From positions 62,001 through 126,000 of the forward strand of contig CAJIYN010000002.1 in NCBI GenBank assembly GCA_905181645.1: a DNA stretch of 64,000 bases, in the 5' to 3' direction. Both the position numbers and the translations under genes were made by a program. The notes beneath the pieces were generated by a model that made no database searches, was not told the DNA's origin, and saw nothing but the letters and a program-made list of their open reading frames with translations. Shown piece by piece: positions 27,807 through 38,159 of the stretch. Positions within the stretch are counted from its first letter, which is position 1. Every line of letters starts with the position of its first letter. The DNA comes from an uncultured SAR86 cluster bacterium. Its GTDB lineage: Bacteria > Pseudomonadota > Gammaproteobacteria > Magnimaribacterales > D2472.

Positions 27807-28625
27807 ATACTCCATCAAATCTATTTCCCCACTAAATGGCCAACCACCATAAATTTTTTCGCTTGGCATCATCCATATAGCAGGCCATAAACCTTGTCCG
27901 ATAGGATTTTTAAATCTGACCGTAAGACGACCATTACTTTTAAAATCAACTTTTTGATAAGAATTAATTTTTGCAGAAGTATAAGAATATTGACCATAAT
28001 CATCTTGCGCATCTTCTACTAAGGCTGTTATTTTTAAGCAACCCTCTTCTATATATAAATTATTAGCGCTATTTGAGTAATACTGTTGCTCGCTATTACC
28101 CCAACCGCCAATACCTTGAGCTTGACCATTACCAATGATATATGTCCAATTATCTAAATTTAATTCACTGTCATTAAAATTATCAGACCAAATAATCTCG
28201 TAACCGGTGGTAGCTGCAACAGATGTTGAGCTATCACAATTTTCTTTAATAAAAATATCTACAGTCAATGAACTTGAAGCCGTATATTCTCCATCAGTGA
28301 CATTGATTGTAAAAAAGAAATCAGATTTTGTTGAGTAACTCGGGGCTGTGATGAAAGTGATAACACCTGAAGCAGTAATATTAAAATAATCTTTATCTAT
28401 TTTGAATGAAAATGTTAAAGAATCAGCAGTTATTTGGCGCTGTTGGTTTATTAAATCAGTTTGATTTTCAACAACAGAAATTTCGGTTGGCAAGTCAACG
28501 AAATAAGGAGCACTATTAGGGGCTGGAGCAGGACCACTATAACTACTTCCACCCCCTCCTCCGCAAGAAATTAAGACAACTAATAAAAAGAAAGTTAAGC
28601 AATTACGCAGTTGATCATTGAGCAT
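27800..28625 (-). pseudogene. Secreted GH16 family glycoside hydrolase (laminarinase-like), C-terminus cut
   Basis: The protein starts with a lipobox (FFLLVVLISCGGGGGSS), a Pro/Ser linker, and a cadherin-like beta domain (TEISVVENQTDLIN, FFTINVTDGEYTASSSLTVD). It enters the GH16 catalytic domain with YEIIWSDNFNDSELNLDNWTY, QYYSNSANNLYIEEGCLKI and GLWPAIWMMPSE. It reaches the catalytic GEIDLMEYRG (first Glu the nucleophile) and is then cut at the join with the SDR piece near 27800. Such enzymes cleave beta-1,3-glucans such as the algal storage sugar laminarin, which fits a marine heterotroph. The second half of the domain is missing. Confidence 0.8.
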
Positions 28626-28634
28626 AGTGATAAT

Positions 28635-30284
28635 TTATTTTTTTATAACATATGAGTCAGACATAGATTTCATTTCTTTCCTTAAGATTATTAAGGCTAT
28701 TATGTTTGGTATGGTCACCAAGGGTCCTATTATATAAGCTAAATTCCACACTACTTCAGTATCAATTATTGCCGCCATAAAGAAACAGGCTACATAAACA
28801 AGCCTATACCAAACAACACTCTTTTCACCAAAGACATAAGCAGCCGATCTGTCTCCATAATAAGACCATGCAATTGCTGTAGAGAAAGCAAATAAAAGCA
28901 AACCAAGAGCAACTATATAACCACCATAAACCCCAAGAACACCAGATTTAAATGCTACAGCAGTTAATTCAGCTGAATGAACTAGTGATTTTCCAGATAA
29001 ACTTAGCCCATTAGTGCTTATGACCCCATCATCAATATTTATAGAACCTTCGTACCTATCTGTTGATTCACCAATAGGGTTATTGGTATAAATAACAACA
29101 TCCTCAGCTATAGATTTCTTATGAAGAATCGTAACTGCATCATTGATAGATTTAGCAATAACACCATCACTTACCTGAAGGGTTCCAGTAAATAGTTTTA
29201 CCTCTGAATCAAGATTATTAATAAAGTATCTTAATTCATTAATATCATCAACACTCTCCTCTGAATAAGACCCAGACACAAAGGTTGTCGATGTTTTATC
29301 AAAATTATTTTGATGCTTTTCAGACCAAGCTCCACTAGACAAGATAACTAAAGCTGTAATAGTACAAACCACTAAAGTATCAATAAATGGCTCGAGTATA
29401 GAAACAATGCCTTCTTCAATAGGATCTTCTGTTTTAGAGGATGCGTGAGCAATAGGAGATGAACCCTGACCAGCCTCATTTGAAAAAGCTCCCCTAGCTA
29501 CACCTTTTTGCATAGCTAATGCAAAACTAGCTCCAAGAAATCCACCTACAGCAGATGAGCCAGTAAAGACCTGTGAAAAAATTAGTTGGAACGATGGAAT
29601 TATATTTTCATAATTATCTAAAATAACAATCATGGAACCCGTAATATATATAATGCCCATTGCAGGAACCAAGGCGCTAGCAATTTTTGCAATTCTTTTA
29701 ATACCACCAACAATAACTAACAATAATAGAACTGATAAGACAGAGCCAGTGATGATAGGTTTTATAGAAAACTCAGAATCCATGACTTCAGCTATATTAT
29801 TAATTTGGGGCATATTGCCAGTTCCAATGGCTGTCAACATCATTAAGAATGCAAAGACTATTGCAAGCCACTTCATGTTCATCCCATGCTCTATATAGTG
29901 AAATGGTCCACCTGAGATAGATCCATCAGGTAAAGTTGTTCTGTACTTATGAGCTAAAGAAACCTCAACAAATTTTGTTGTCATTCCACATAGTGTATCA
30001 TATTCAGATGAAGTAATAAATCTTATTGTAAAATTAGCCGACCGCTATGTTATGGATCGGTTCTTTCCAGATAAAGCAGTTGATATTTTAGATGAAGTAG
30101 GATCATATAAGCATCTTATTCATATACCAGTAAGTATTCTCCAACCATGCATAAAAAATTTAAATTGTGGAAAACCAAGATAGACTGTTAAAAATATACC
30201 AGTACCAATAAGTAGCATGGGAAACCATGGAGCGCTACCAATATAACCATCAAGATTAATTAAAAATTTATTAAATTCAACCAT
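28635..30284 (-). pseudogene. Sodium:alanine/glycine symporter (AGCS family), interrupted
   Basis: The N-terminal 55 residues (MVEFNKFLINLDGYIGSAPW, then LIGTGIFLTVYLGFPQF) are read at 30118-30284. Between 29987 and 30115 an unrelated opposite-strand piece replaces about 70 residues, including the usual GTGNIAGVA. From 29984 the symporter resumes with TTKFVEVSLAHKYR, ARGAFSNEAGQGSSPIAH and LVHSAELTAVAF, and ten or so membrane helices follow. A soluble insert of about 110 residues lies between two helices (about 29040-29340), larger than in E. coli family members. The family imports alanine, glycine or similar amino acids with Na+. Confidence 0.85.
29987..30115 (+). other. ClpC/ClpB-like fragment lying antisense inside the AGCS gene
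   Basis: The plus strand reads IPHSVSYSDEVINLIVKLAD, then RYVMDRFFPDKAVDILDEVG. This is the conserved D1 arm of Clp ATPases that also appears in clpA near 1115-1220, but with different residues, so it comes from another clp gene or organism. It has no start or stop and fills the gap in the symporter. Confidence 0.7.
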
Positions 30285-30289
30285 AATTT

Positions 30290-30372
30290 ATGTCCTATTT
30301 TGATGGCAAGCTTCGAGATCTGTATAATGAAAGTCAATATAATTTGGTACTTCATGCAGTTGGAAACAATGC
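30290..30372 (+). other. Gene start fragment of unknown type
   Basis: A short plus-strand frame opens with MSYFDGKLRDLYNESQYNLV and LHAVGNNAK, then turns into antisense of the glutaredoxin gene. It looks like the start of a real protein spliced onto the truncated glutaredoxin. I cannot name it. Confidence 0.25.
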
Positions 30373-30498
30373 AAAGAAAGCATCACGATCAAAGTCTTCA
30401 TCAAGTTGTTTATAGACATACTCTAAATTATTTCTTTTACATAAAAATTTAGCTTTATCGCAGAATGGGCAATTATGTTTTCCGTATATTTCTATCAT
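30352..30498 (-). pseudogene. Glutaredoxin, C-terminus lost
   Basis: The frame MIEIYGKHNCPFCDKAKFLC carries a dithiol CPFC active site, followed by YVYKQLDEDFDRDAFF. The second half with the cis-Pro TFPQI and GGYTEL motif is missing where another gene fragment begins near 30372. Glutaredoxins reduce disulfides using glutathione. It is divergent from the SDR gene at 30539. Confidence 0.7.
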
Positions 30499-30526
30499 GT
30501 TAGAATCCTATTAATTAGAAACTAAT

Positions 30527-30532
30527 TATAAT
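30527..30532 (+). promoter_or_regulatory. -10 box six bases before a start codon
   Basis: A perfect TATAAT at 30527-30532 is followed by six bases and then the ATG of the SDR gene at 30539. A transcript would begin at or within a base or two of the ATG, so the mRNA may be leaderless. Confidence 0.45.
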
Positions 30533-30538
30533 CATAAA

Positions 30539-31255
30539 ATGTCATTATTTAACTTAAAAAACAAATCAATTTTAATAACAGGATCGTCAAGAGGTATAGG
30601 AAAAGCTATTGCTAAGCATTGTGCCCTTCATGGAGCTAACGTGATTATATCTAGTCGTAAAGCAGATGTGTGCCAAGCAACTACTGATGAGATAAATGAA
30701 CTTGTTGGTGAGGAGCTTGCTCACTCTATTCCGGCCAGTATTAGTGAGCCTGAGCAACTAGAGCAATTGGTTTTAAAAACCAGAGAAAAACTAGGAAAAA
30801 TTGATGTCTTAATTTGTAACGCTGCAACTAACCCATTTATGGGATCTATGCTTGATATGCCTTCTGATAAGTTTGATAAAGTTATGCAAAATAACATTAA
30901 ATCAAATCAACTTTTATGTAATTTAGTAATACCAGAGATGGTTGAACGAAATGATGGTTCTATTATTATCATTTCTAGCATTGGTGGTATTAAAGGAAGT
31001 GCTTTGCTAGGAGCTTACAATATATCAAAAGCTGCAGATATAATGATAGTTAAAAATATTGCTGCTGAATTTGGATCTAAAAATATTAGAGCTAACTCAA
31101 TTGCCCCTGGTTTAATTAAGACTGATTTTGCAAAAGCATTGTGGGAAAATCCTGATATTTTAAAAGCAGTTTTAGGTAATACTCCAATGCAAAGAATTGG
31201 CGAACCAGATGAAATTGCTGGAGCTGCAGTAATGCTATCCTCTAAGGCAGGAGAG
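30539..31255 (+). CDS. Short-chain dehydrogenase/reductase, C-terminus cut
   Basis: The protein shows the full SDR core: SILITGSSRGIGKAIAKHCA, DVLICNAATNPFMG, the Ser in IIIISSIGGI, the catalytic AYNISKAA and the SIAPGLIKTDFA. It resembles family members with a DHRS4-like pattern, which reduce carbonyls with NADPH. The usual last segment (ITGQTIVVDGG) is absent: after MLSSKAG the frame turns into other sequence and stops at 31273. A -10 box sits just before the start codon. Confidence 0.8.
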
Positions 31256-31484
31256 AAAAATGGAAGCTCTTAAAAGGCTTCAAGTTGTTGAATCTTTTAA
31301 AGAATCTAATTTAAATATAAAATATTTAAATGAATGATTTTCGTTGATACTTGATACTTTAATCATCATATTTCTTAAACCATTTAACTCATCCAAAGCG
31401 TTCGATAGATTTGAGGTTGATATATTCAAATCATTTAAAGATTTAAATTTACCAGAGTAAGGCGTATTACAATTCGCTTACAAA
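31256..31484. other. Joined debris without a clear gene
   Basis: A short plus frame (MEALKRLQVVESFKE) and AT-rich sequence with many stops. Neither strand gives a protein-like reading above 30 codons. It lies between two truncated genes and probably holds one or more joins. Confidence 0.35.
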
Positions 31485-31634
31485 ATGGATCCAAAAAATT
31501 GGAGATTTGCTTTTGCTCTGGCTGAAGATTTGTTCAATTCAAATGATACTTCAAGCGCATTGTCAATTATTAGAAAAATCTATAAACAAAATCCCAAAAA
31601 TTACTTTGCAGGGTGTTCAATTGGCGCAAGGTAG
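31485..31634 (+). other. TPR-like protein fragment
   Basis: The plus strand reads MDPKNWRFAFALAEDLFNSN, then SALSIIRKIYKQNPKNYFAG, a tetratricopeptide-like helix pair. The frame is open upstream (GVLQFAYK). It has no start and overlaps the tail of holB on the other strand, so it is a displaced piece. Confidence 0.45.
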
Positions 31635-32173
31635 GTTGGGTAATCGTAATAATTAAAATCCTCAATACCTTGAGATCTTACCCAATCTGTTTGCTCATAT
31701 GTGGGATTGATATGGATAGTTTGGCATCTAGATAAAACAGTTTGCGGAAGTGAGCGCGCATTGTGAGCTAATAAAATAATAAGAGTATTTTTTCTAGGCT
31801 CTTCTAGAGTCTTTAAAAGACCATTTGCAGCATTTACATTCATTTGGTTAATCACTACCTTATCTATACCTCATCACTCTAACCTACTACAGAGAAATTA
31901 ATCATTTCTCTTATGATGAAAATAGATTTTAGAATCATCTTCGTTTATAAAAAAATCTGGATGAGTGGATTGATCAAAAAGATTACAAGAATGGCAGCTA
32001 TCGCAGGAAGATGTTGAAGATTCAGAGCACAGAAGCGTTTTTGCTATCTTGCTAGCAAGAATAGATTTACCCAAGCCCTTACTTCCTTCAATCAATGAAG
32101 AATGAGGAAGCGTTAAAAGATTAGTATTTAAAAAAGCTTTATTTAACCAAGGAAAATTCTCAAGGCTGCTCAT
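31601..32173 (-). pseudogene. holB: DNA polymerase III delta-prime subunit, broken in the middle and at the end
   Basis: HolB is part of the clamp loader. The N-terminus has the P-loop-like LIEGSKGLGKSILASKIAKTL and a zinc site with CDSCHSCNLFD. After about 45 bases of damaged sequence (31856-31900) the conserved NVNAANGLLKTLEEPRKNTL and LPQTVLSRCQTI follow. The C-terminal domain is cut near 31620 where a TPR-like piece starts. Its start overlaps the tmk stop, the standard tmk-holB order. Confidence 0.85.
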
Positions 32174-32769
32174 CTGATGTTATTAAAATAACTAAGGATT
32201 TGATCTGATATTGAGGAAATATCATTAGATGCATCTATAACCTTAATTCTTGAGGTGTTTTTTGATGCTTGCTGTAAATAACCATTTCTAACTCTAGTAA
32301 AAAAATCTATTCCAGCTGATTCTATTCTATCCATTTTGTCTTCTGATTTTCTGTTAAAGCCTTCTAGTGGATCTAAATCAAGCAGGAAGGTTAAATCAGG
32401 TATGGGGCAATTAATATTGTTAATGAGGGAGTCTATAAAATCTAAACTAAGACCCCTGCCGTAACCCTGATAAGCAATTGAAGCATCATAGAACCTATCG
32501 CAGAGTATAAAGTCCGTTTGAGGATTTAATAAAGATGTTTTTACCAACTCTGCTCGTGAAGCAAACATCAAAAGTAACTCAGCTTCTGAAGAAATATTAA
32601 AATCAGTATTTAATAATAAATTTCTAACTTCTTCACCAAAGGCTGTAGAGCCAGGTTCTCGAATAATACTTGAAGTGAAACCAGATGCGATAATGTGATC
32701 ATGAAGCATTTGTATTTGTGTTGACTTGCCAACACCCTCAATGCCTTCAAATGTAATTAATTTCATCAT
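32170..32769 (-). CDS. tmk: Thymidylate kinase
   Basis: Tmk converts dTMP to dTDP. The intact 199-residue protein has the P-loop ITFEGIEGVGKSTQIQ, the DR(Y/F) region FILCDRFYDASIAYQGYGRG and the lid segment ending in FFTRVRNGYL. Both ends overlap neighbours (mltG stop upstream, holB start downstream), as in a tight operon. Confidence 0.95.
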   Translation of the reverse strand: MMKLITFEGIEGVGKSTQIQMLHDHIIASGFTSSIIREPGSTAFGEEVRNLLLNTDFNISSEAELLLMFASRAELVKTSLLNPQTDFILCDRFYDASIAYQGYGRGLSLDFIDSLINNINCPIPDLTFLLDLDPLEGFNRKSEDKMDRIESAGIDFFTRVRNGYLQQASKNTSRIKVIDASNDISSISDQILSYFNNIR

Positions 32770-33721
32770 TTTAATTGGTAAAGTTTAACAGCCTCTAAGT
32801 GTTCGTTGTATGTTTTTGAAAAATAATGAGAACCTTTTTTATTTGCAACAAAAAATAAGTATTCACCAGGTTCGGATAATATAGCTGCCTCAATCGAGGT
32901 CTTACTTGAAACTGATATAGGCGAAGGCGGCAAAGATTTTATAGTATAGGTATTATATAAATTATTTTTATCTGTAAGTCTTTCTTAGTAATATTACCAT
33001 TGAAGTTCTTAATTCCATATATTACAGTTGGGTCTGCTTGCAACCTCATTTCTTTTCTCAATCTATTAATAAAAACACTTGCTATTAAAGGCTTTTCTAA
33101 TAAATCAGAAGATTCTTTTTCAATTATTGAAGCAAGAATTAAAGAATCTTTGATGCTTGATATCGGATTAGTGTTCGATTTCTTTAACCAGACCGACTCT
33201 ACAAACTTAATTAAATTATCTGAACTCAATTTAAGTAAAGTCGAGGCTTTCATGTCTTTTTTATAAAAATAAGTGTCAGGTAAGACCATCCCTTCGCTAA
33301 ATCCATAAAGGTTATTTGTACAAGTAAGATTTATGCAGTCATTAATAAGATAGGATTCATCGATCATTTTAGTAATATCAAATTTATTCATACCTGGAAT
33401 AATCAACAATTCATGAGTTATGGTATCGCCAACTAATAACTGGTTATGAGCACTGATGATCGACTTGTCTTGCACTTCGTACTCACCTGATTGGTAGGCT
33501 CCATTATTTAAGAATAGAAATAATTTTATATATAGAAGTTCGAGCGAATTAAGATTTGATTTAACCTGCTTCAGGATTTGTAAATTCGATGAACCTTTTT
33601 CAATATTAATTATTTGAGATGCTGGATTCAATTGAATGTTTAGAAAACTATTGTAAGGGCCTATAAAACCAAATGTGACAATAAAAGTTAGTAGGAGTAG
33701 TTGAAATAATCTTAATTTCAA
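32766..33721 (-). pseudogene. mltG: Endolytic murein transglycosylase MltG, one frameshift
   Basis: MltG cuts nascent peptidoglycan strands from the membrane. A single N-terminal helix (LFQLLLLTFIVTFGFIG) anchors it. LysM-like parts precede the YceG domain with GMVLPDTYFYKK, the catalytic Glu in LASIIEKES, VFINRLRKEMRLQADPTVIYG and, after a shift near 32985, YNTYTIKSLPPSPIS and the ending FVANKKGSHYFSKTYNEH. The operon place between fabF and tmk is the usual one. pabC, often found before mltG, is absent. Confidence 0.92.
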
Positions 33722-34953
33722 TTAAGTATATTTTTTAAAAATTAAAGTAGAATTTGTTCCGCCAAAGCCAAAGGAGTTATTCATAGCTATTTTTATATTA
33801 GCTTCTTTAGCTACGTTAGCAGTAAAGTCCAAATCACATCGAGGATCCTGATTATCAAGATTAATAGTTGGTGGAATAATCCCCTTGTTAATAGCCAATA
33901 TACTAAAAATAGACTCTATTGCTCCAGCTGCTCCAAGAGTATGACCTGTCATTGATTTGGTAGAGCTTACTGACGGCACATTATTTTTAAAAACACTTTT
34001 CATAGCCGTGGCTTCCGCTAGATCACCAAGAGGAGTTGAAGTTCCATGAGCATTTATATAATCAACCTCGTCTCTAGAAATACCAGCATCATCTATTGCA
34101 TTAGTCATTGATAAGGCGGCTCCCTCTCCATTTTCTGGTGGTGCAGTCATGTGAAATGCATCTGAACTCATTCCAAAACCAATCACCTCACCATGTATAG
34201 TGGCCTTTCTTTTGATAGCATGATCAAGTTCCTCTAAAACTAAAGCACCTGCTCCTTCACCTAAAACAAAACCATCACGGTTTTTATCCCAAGGCCTACT
34301 TGCTGTTTGAGGATTCTTTGATGTGGATAAAGCTCTTGCAGCTATAAAACCAGATATAGCCAATGGCGTGCTTGCCATTTCACTTCCCCCAGCAACCATG
34401 ACATCGGATTCACCATAAGCGATAGATCGTGCAGCTAGTCCAATAGAGTGACTTCCAGAAGAACAAGCTGTAACTGTACTCATATTTGAACCCCTTAAAC
34501 CAAATTTTATTGATATAAAGCCAGATGTCATATTTATAATTGAGCCAGGTACGAAGAATGGTGATACTTTTCTGTATCCTTTTTCTAGAAAAAGTTTGTG
34601 ATTATTTTCAATTGTTTCAATTCCACCTATACCAGAACCAAAATTAACACCTACTCTATTTAGATCAGTAGCTGAATCTAAAAAGCCAGAGTCATTGATA
34701 GCCTGAGATGCAGCAATAACTCCATATTGAATAAATGTGTCTAATCGTCTTGAGTCTTTTGGATCAAGATAACTTGAGAAATCTAAATCTTTAACTCTTC
34801 CACCTCTAATAACCATGAATTTTCAATTTTATTATCAAAAGTTGTAATCCCAGAAATCCCATTAGTACAAGCATCCCATGAGGAATTAACGTCGTTACCT
34901 ATTGGTGAAACTAAACCTAAACCAGTAACTACAACTCTTCTTTGTAGTTTCAT
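33722..34953 (-). pseudogene. fabF: 3-oxoacyl-ACP synthase II, one frameshift
   Basis: FabF elongates fatty acids. The start [20 protein letters not shown] is in one frame and shifts near 34820 into the rest. The active-site Cys is in TVTACSSGSHSIG, and the two histidines are in DYINAHGTSTPLGD and SMTGHTLGAAGAIE. The closing NNSFGFGGTNSTLIF is typical. The gene lies 10 bases after acpP. Confidence 0.94.
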
Positions 34954-34962
34954 GGAAATAAT

Positions 34963-35088
34963 TTATGAATTAGCGTTTATGTAACTTACAGCTTCGTTAA
35001 CTGTTGAAATTTTTTCAGCATCTTCATCAGCAATCTCTAGATCGAATTCTTCTTCTAAAGCCATGACAAGCTCCACTGTATCTAAAGT
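34963..35088 (-). pseudogene. acpP: Acyl carrier protein, C-terminal half only
   Basis: The frame ends with [40 protein letters not shown]. The ACP Ser that carries phosphopantetheine should sit in DSLDTVEL; here the residue before LDTVEL is Thr, because an Lrp piece is joined right there. Helix 1 is missing. The place between fabG and fabF is the normal one for acpP. Confidence 0.9.
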
Positions 35089-35208
35089 ATCTTCAAAAAA
35101 TAAGCGATGAGTTAGTCGTTCGAAGTCTTCAACATCTTTGCCTAACACGACCAAAGCAAAATCAGCCTCACCGGTAATGTAATAGCATTGCTGTACTTGA
35201 GGAGACAC
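35085..35208 (-). other. Lrp/AsnC regulator fragment fused to acpP
   Basis: The sequence [20 protein letters not shown], then [19 protein letters not shown], is the effector (RAM) domain of an Lrp-family regulator. It passes in frame into ACP at a shared F-E-D. It is a displaced piece, not an acpP N-terminus. Confidence 0.7.
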
Positions 35209-35242
35209 ATTTTACATCTAATATCAAAAAGTTGCACATTTA

Positions 35243-35963
35243 TTAATACATGTAGAGGCCGCCATCAACAGAAATTGTTTGCCCTGTTATGTATGCAGCT
35301 TCATTACTAGCTAGAAAAGCTACTATTTCAGATATATCTTTTGGTGAACCAGAGTTTTTGCAGAGGAATTCCCTTAACAATTTCTGCTTTAGCTTCATCA
35401 TCAAGGTAAGAAGTCATATCTGTATCTATAAAACCTGGTGCAATCGCATTACATCTTATGTTTCTAGAACCTAATTCAAGAGCAATAGATTTTGTAAAAC
35501 CTATAACACCTGCTTTAGCAGAAGAGTAATTAACCTGACCGGGATTACCCATCAATCCAGAGACCGAAGAGATATTTATAACTCTTCCAGATTTAGATTT
35601 AACAAGATGCTTAATAAAAGCCTTGGTGATATTAAAGACTCCATTAAGATTTGTATCAATAACATTGTCCCAGTTTTCATCTGACATTCTTAGAAATAAC
35701 TGATCAGCTGTAATGCCAGCGTTATTAATAACAATACTAGGCATAAGGTCTAACTCCTTTAAGACAGATGGGAGATTTTTTACCTCATCTCTAGAGGTAA
35801 TATCAAGCTGCATAGCTACCATTTTAGAATCTTGATTTACTGGACTAAATTCAAAAACACCTCTTGCAGTTCCTACAACATCATAGCCATTAACATTAAG
35901 AGCATTGGCTATAGATAGCCCTATACCTCTTGAGGCTCCAGTAATAAAAGCTACTTTGTTCAT
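35243..35963 (-). pseudogene. fabG: 3-oxoacyl-ACP reductase, one frameshift
   Basis: FabG carries out the first reduction of each fatty-acid cycle. It shows VAFITGASRGIGLSIANAL, IVINNAGITADQLFLRM, INISSVSGLMGNPGQVNYSS and AKAGVIGFTKSIALELG, with NAIAPGFIDTDMT. After a shift near 35350 the ending ASNEAAYITGQTISVDGGLY is in another frame. Its ATG overlaps the stop of fabD. Confidence 0.93.
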
Positions 35964-36867
35964 AAAAGCTCCTCTAATCTTGAATTAAAATTTTCTGCTG
36001 ATGTGTTTAGAATATCAGACAAGCCATTAGATCTACCAATTCCTTGAAGAACTTTACCGGGGCCACACTCAATAACTATTGAGTTAGTTGTTTTAACTTT
36101 TTTCATAATATCCATCCATTTAACTGAACCTGTTAGTTGATTAATTAAATTCTCTTTTAGCCTTAATAAATTATTAGTATTAAGTTTTGGAGTATATTTG
36201 TATTAGGCATACATATAGATATTTTATTTAAATAGTTATTAAATTCCTCTGCTGGCTTTTGCATTAACATGCAATGAGATGCAGCACTTACATTTAACAA
36301 TATAGCTCTTTTAGCACCAGCTTCCTTAGCTAAATTACATACGTTTGTCACTGCATCTACTGTTCCTGCTATAACTATTTGCATGGGTGAATTTAAGTTA
36401 GCGCATGAAACAGTTGAATTATTAAGATTTTGCTCATTTGTACATAAACCCTCAAGAATTGATTTTTCTAAACCCATAATTGCTGCCATAGAACCCTTCG
36501 ATGCAGACTCCATTAAAATACCTCTTCTTCTTACTAATTTAGAATTAAGATCTTCAATGCTACCAGAGGCAACAAGTGCTGAATATTCACCAAGTGAATG
36601 TCCAGCTACTAATGTTGCAGCTGCTAATTCAGTATTTTTAAAATTTAAAAAATGCAAATATGAAATGAGCAATATTGCAGGTTGAGTAAAAGATGATTGG
36701 TTTAGAAGATTATTGGGATCTTCATTTATTAACTCAATAAAGTTAATACTTAATAAATCAGAAGATTTAGTAACTATGTCTTTATAGTTTAGTAATAGGT
36801 CGGGAGTCAGCATCCCTATATGTTGAGAACCCTGCCCTGGAAATATTAAACTAATTTCCTTAGGCAT
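35960..36867 (-). pseudogene. fabD: Malonyl-CoA:ACP transacylase, damaged near residue 225
   Basis: FabD loads malonate onto ACP. It begins SLIFPGQGSQHIGML, has the catalytic Ser in VAGHSLGEYSALVAS, the RRRGILMESA arginine region and the histidine in VSAASHCMLMQ. Near 36165-36180 a shift and a small deletion occur (the usual N-V/N-A strand is lost). The rest follows as LINQLTGSVKWMDIMKK and IVIECGPGKVLQG. It starts four bases after rpmF; plsX and fabH, often between the two, are not here. Confidence 0.92.
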
Positions 36868-36870
36868 GGA

Positions 36871-37080
36871 CTACTCCTCTATCTGGTCTTCGTCTTCCTT
36901 AATAGGTTTTCTTAAGTCTTTCACTAATCTACCTTTATAAAAGCCATCAGCTGTCATCTGGTGACGCACATGCCTTTCACCTGAAACTTGATCAGTTGAT
37001 AGAGTAGATGCATTTAAGGAGTCATGAGAACGTCTCATTCCTCTTCTGGATCTAGTAACCTTACTTTTTTGAACTGCCAT
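36871..37080 (-). CDS. rpmF: Ribosomal protein bL32
   Basis: The 69-residue protein starts [20 protein letters not shown], the unmistakable L32 signature, and continues with [18 protein letters not shown]. It is about 12 residues longer than usual because of an acidic C-terminal tail ([11 protein letters not shown]). The zinc cysteines of some L32 are absent. It leads the fab operon. Confidence 0.95.
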   Translation of the reverse strand: MAVQKSKVTRSRRGMRRSHDSLNASTLSTDQVSGERHVRHQMTADGFYKGRLVKDLRKPIKEDEDQIEE

Positions 37081-37139
37081 CTTGTACCCTTAAAAAAAAC
37101 GTATCCTAACAAACTACAATCAATTTGTGTAGTTATATA

Positions 37140-38060
37140 TTAATTTAAATAATCAATTAAATCAGCAAAAGAATCCTCTAGAGGGGCTTCAACTTTTATT
37201 AAGTTGTTCTCTTCATCTTTAAATTCAATTAACTTAGCATGCAAAGCCATGCCTTTAATTCCTGATTTACTAATAAACTTATTATATTCAGCATCTCCAT
37301 ACTTAATATCATTTGCAACATTATGATTTAACGATTCGGCTTGAACTCTAATTTGATGGGTTCTACCAGAGTAAATATCTATCTCAACCAATGATGATTT
37401 TTTCAGTTTTTTTATAGGTCTAAATAAAGAACTGGCATATTTGCCCTCTTCGCTATCAATGTTTACTTTATGATCTGTGGAGGATTTTATTGTATTAATA
37501 TTATTATCTATAAATAGATCTTTTTTGAAGCTGCCCTTAAGGATTGCTATATAGGTTTTTTTTAGATCTTTATCCCTAAGCGCAAGATTTTTATTAAAAA
37601 ATCTAAGTGCAGTTTTGTTTTTAGCAAAAACTAGACATCCAGAAGTCTCTTTATCCAACCTATGGCATAAGTCTATAGTTTCACTATAAAAGGACCTTAA
37701 TATGTCTATAGCTCCAATAGTATTGCCTGAACCGCTATGAACTGGTGTTCCTGTTGGTTTGTTTAAGACTATGTAGTTTAGATCTTCAAATAAAACTCGC
37801 TGTTTAAATCTATCTTGTAATTTGTTTGAAATTGGCCTTTTGGGCTGATTTTCGTTATTTAAATAAGGTGGGATTCTTATAATATCTCCCTCTTTTACCT
37901 TATAAAGGGGCTTCGTACGACCTGAGTTAACTCTTACTTCGCCTTTTCTAATCATGCTGTAAATTTTGGACCTAGGTAATTCCTTATAAACAGACATAAG
38001 TAAATTATCAAGCCGCCTTTTAGCATTATCTTTATCTACTGTTAAATTTTTGACACTCAT
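37140..38060 (-). CDS. rluC: 23S rRNA pseudouridine synthase RluC
   Basis: RluC modifies three uridines of 23S rRNA (955, 2504 and 2580 in E. coli). The intact 306-residue protein has an S4 RNA-binding domain (LPRSKIYSMIRKGEVRVNSG), the catalytic Asp in CHRLDKETSGCLVFA and the later SGRTHQIRVQAESLNH. It is divergent from rne, as in E. coli. A TATAGA box ends eight bases before its ATG. Confidence 0.94.
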   Translation of the reverse strand: MSVKNLTVDKDNAKRRLDNLLMSVYKELPRSKIYSMIRKGEVRVNSGRTKPLYKVKEGDIIRIPPYLNNENQPKRPISNKLQDRFKQRVLFEDLNYIVLNKPTGTPVHSGSGNTIGAIDILRSFYSETIDLCHRLDKETSGCLVFAKNKTALRFFNKNLALRDKDLKKTYIAILKGSFKKDLFIDNNINTIKSSTDHKVNIDSEEGKYASSLFRPIKKLKKSSLVEIDIYSGRTHQIRVQAESLNHNVANDIKYGDAEYNKFISKSGIKGMALHAKLIEFKDEENNLIKVEAPLEDSFADLIDYLN

Positions 38061-38101
38061 AGGCGAAGTCTATACGATGGACTTATTAAAGACGAACTTT
38101 A

Positions 38102-38119
38102 AAACTATTTAAATAGTTT
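38102..38119. promoter_or_regulatory. 18-bp perfect palindrome between rluC and rne
   Basis: AAACTATTT followed by AAATAGTTT is a perfect inverted repeat without a loop. It lies in the divergent region where promoters for both genes must be. It could be an operator or a weak hairpin in either transcript. Confidence 0.3.
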
Positions 38120-38159
38120 AAGTAATAAATAAAGAAAGACTAAGTAAAAACAGATCTTG

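Noticed and set aside
35085-35208. A genuine Lrp-ACP fusion protein
   Set aside because: The fusion would remove ACP helix 1 and the phosphopantetheine serine, and it joins at a shared F-E-D. Similar joins occur all over the window.
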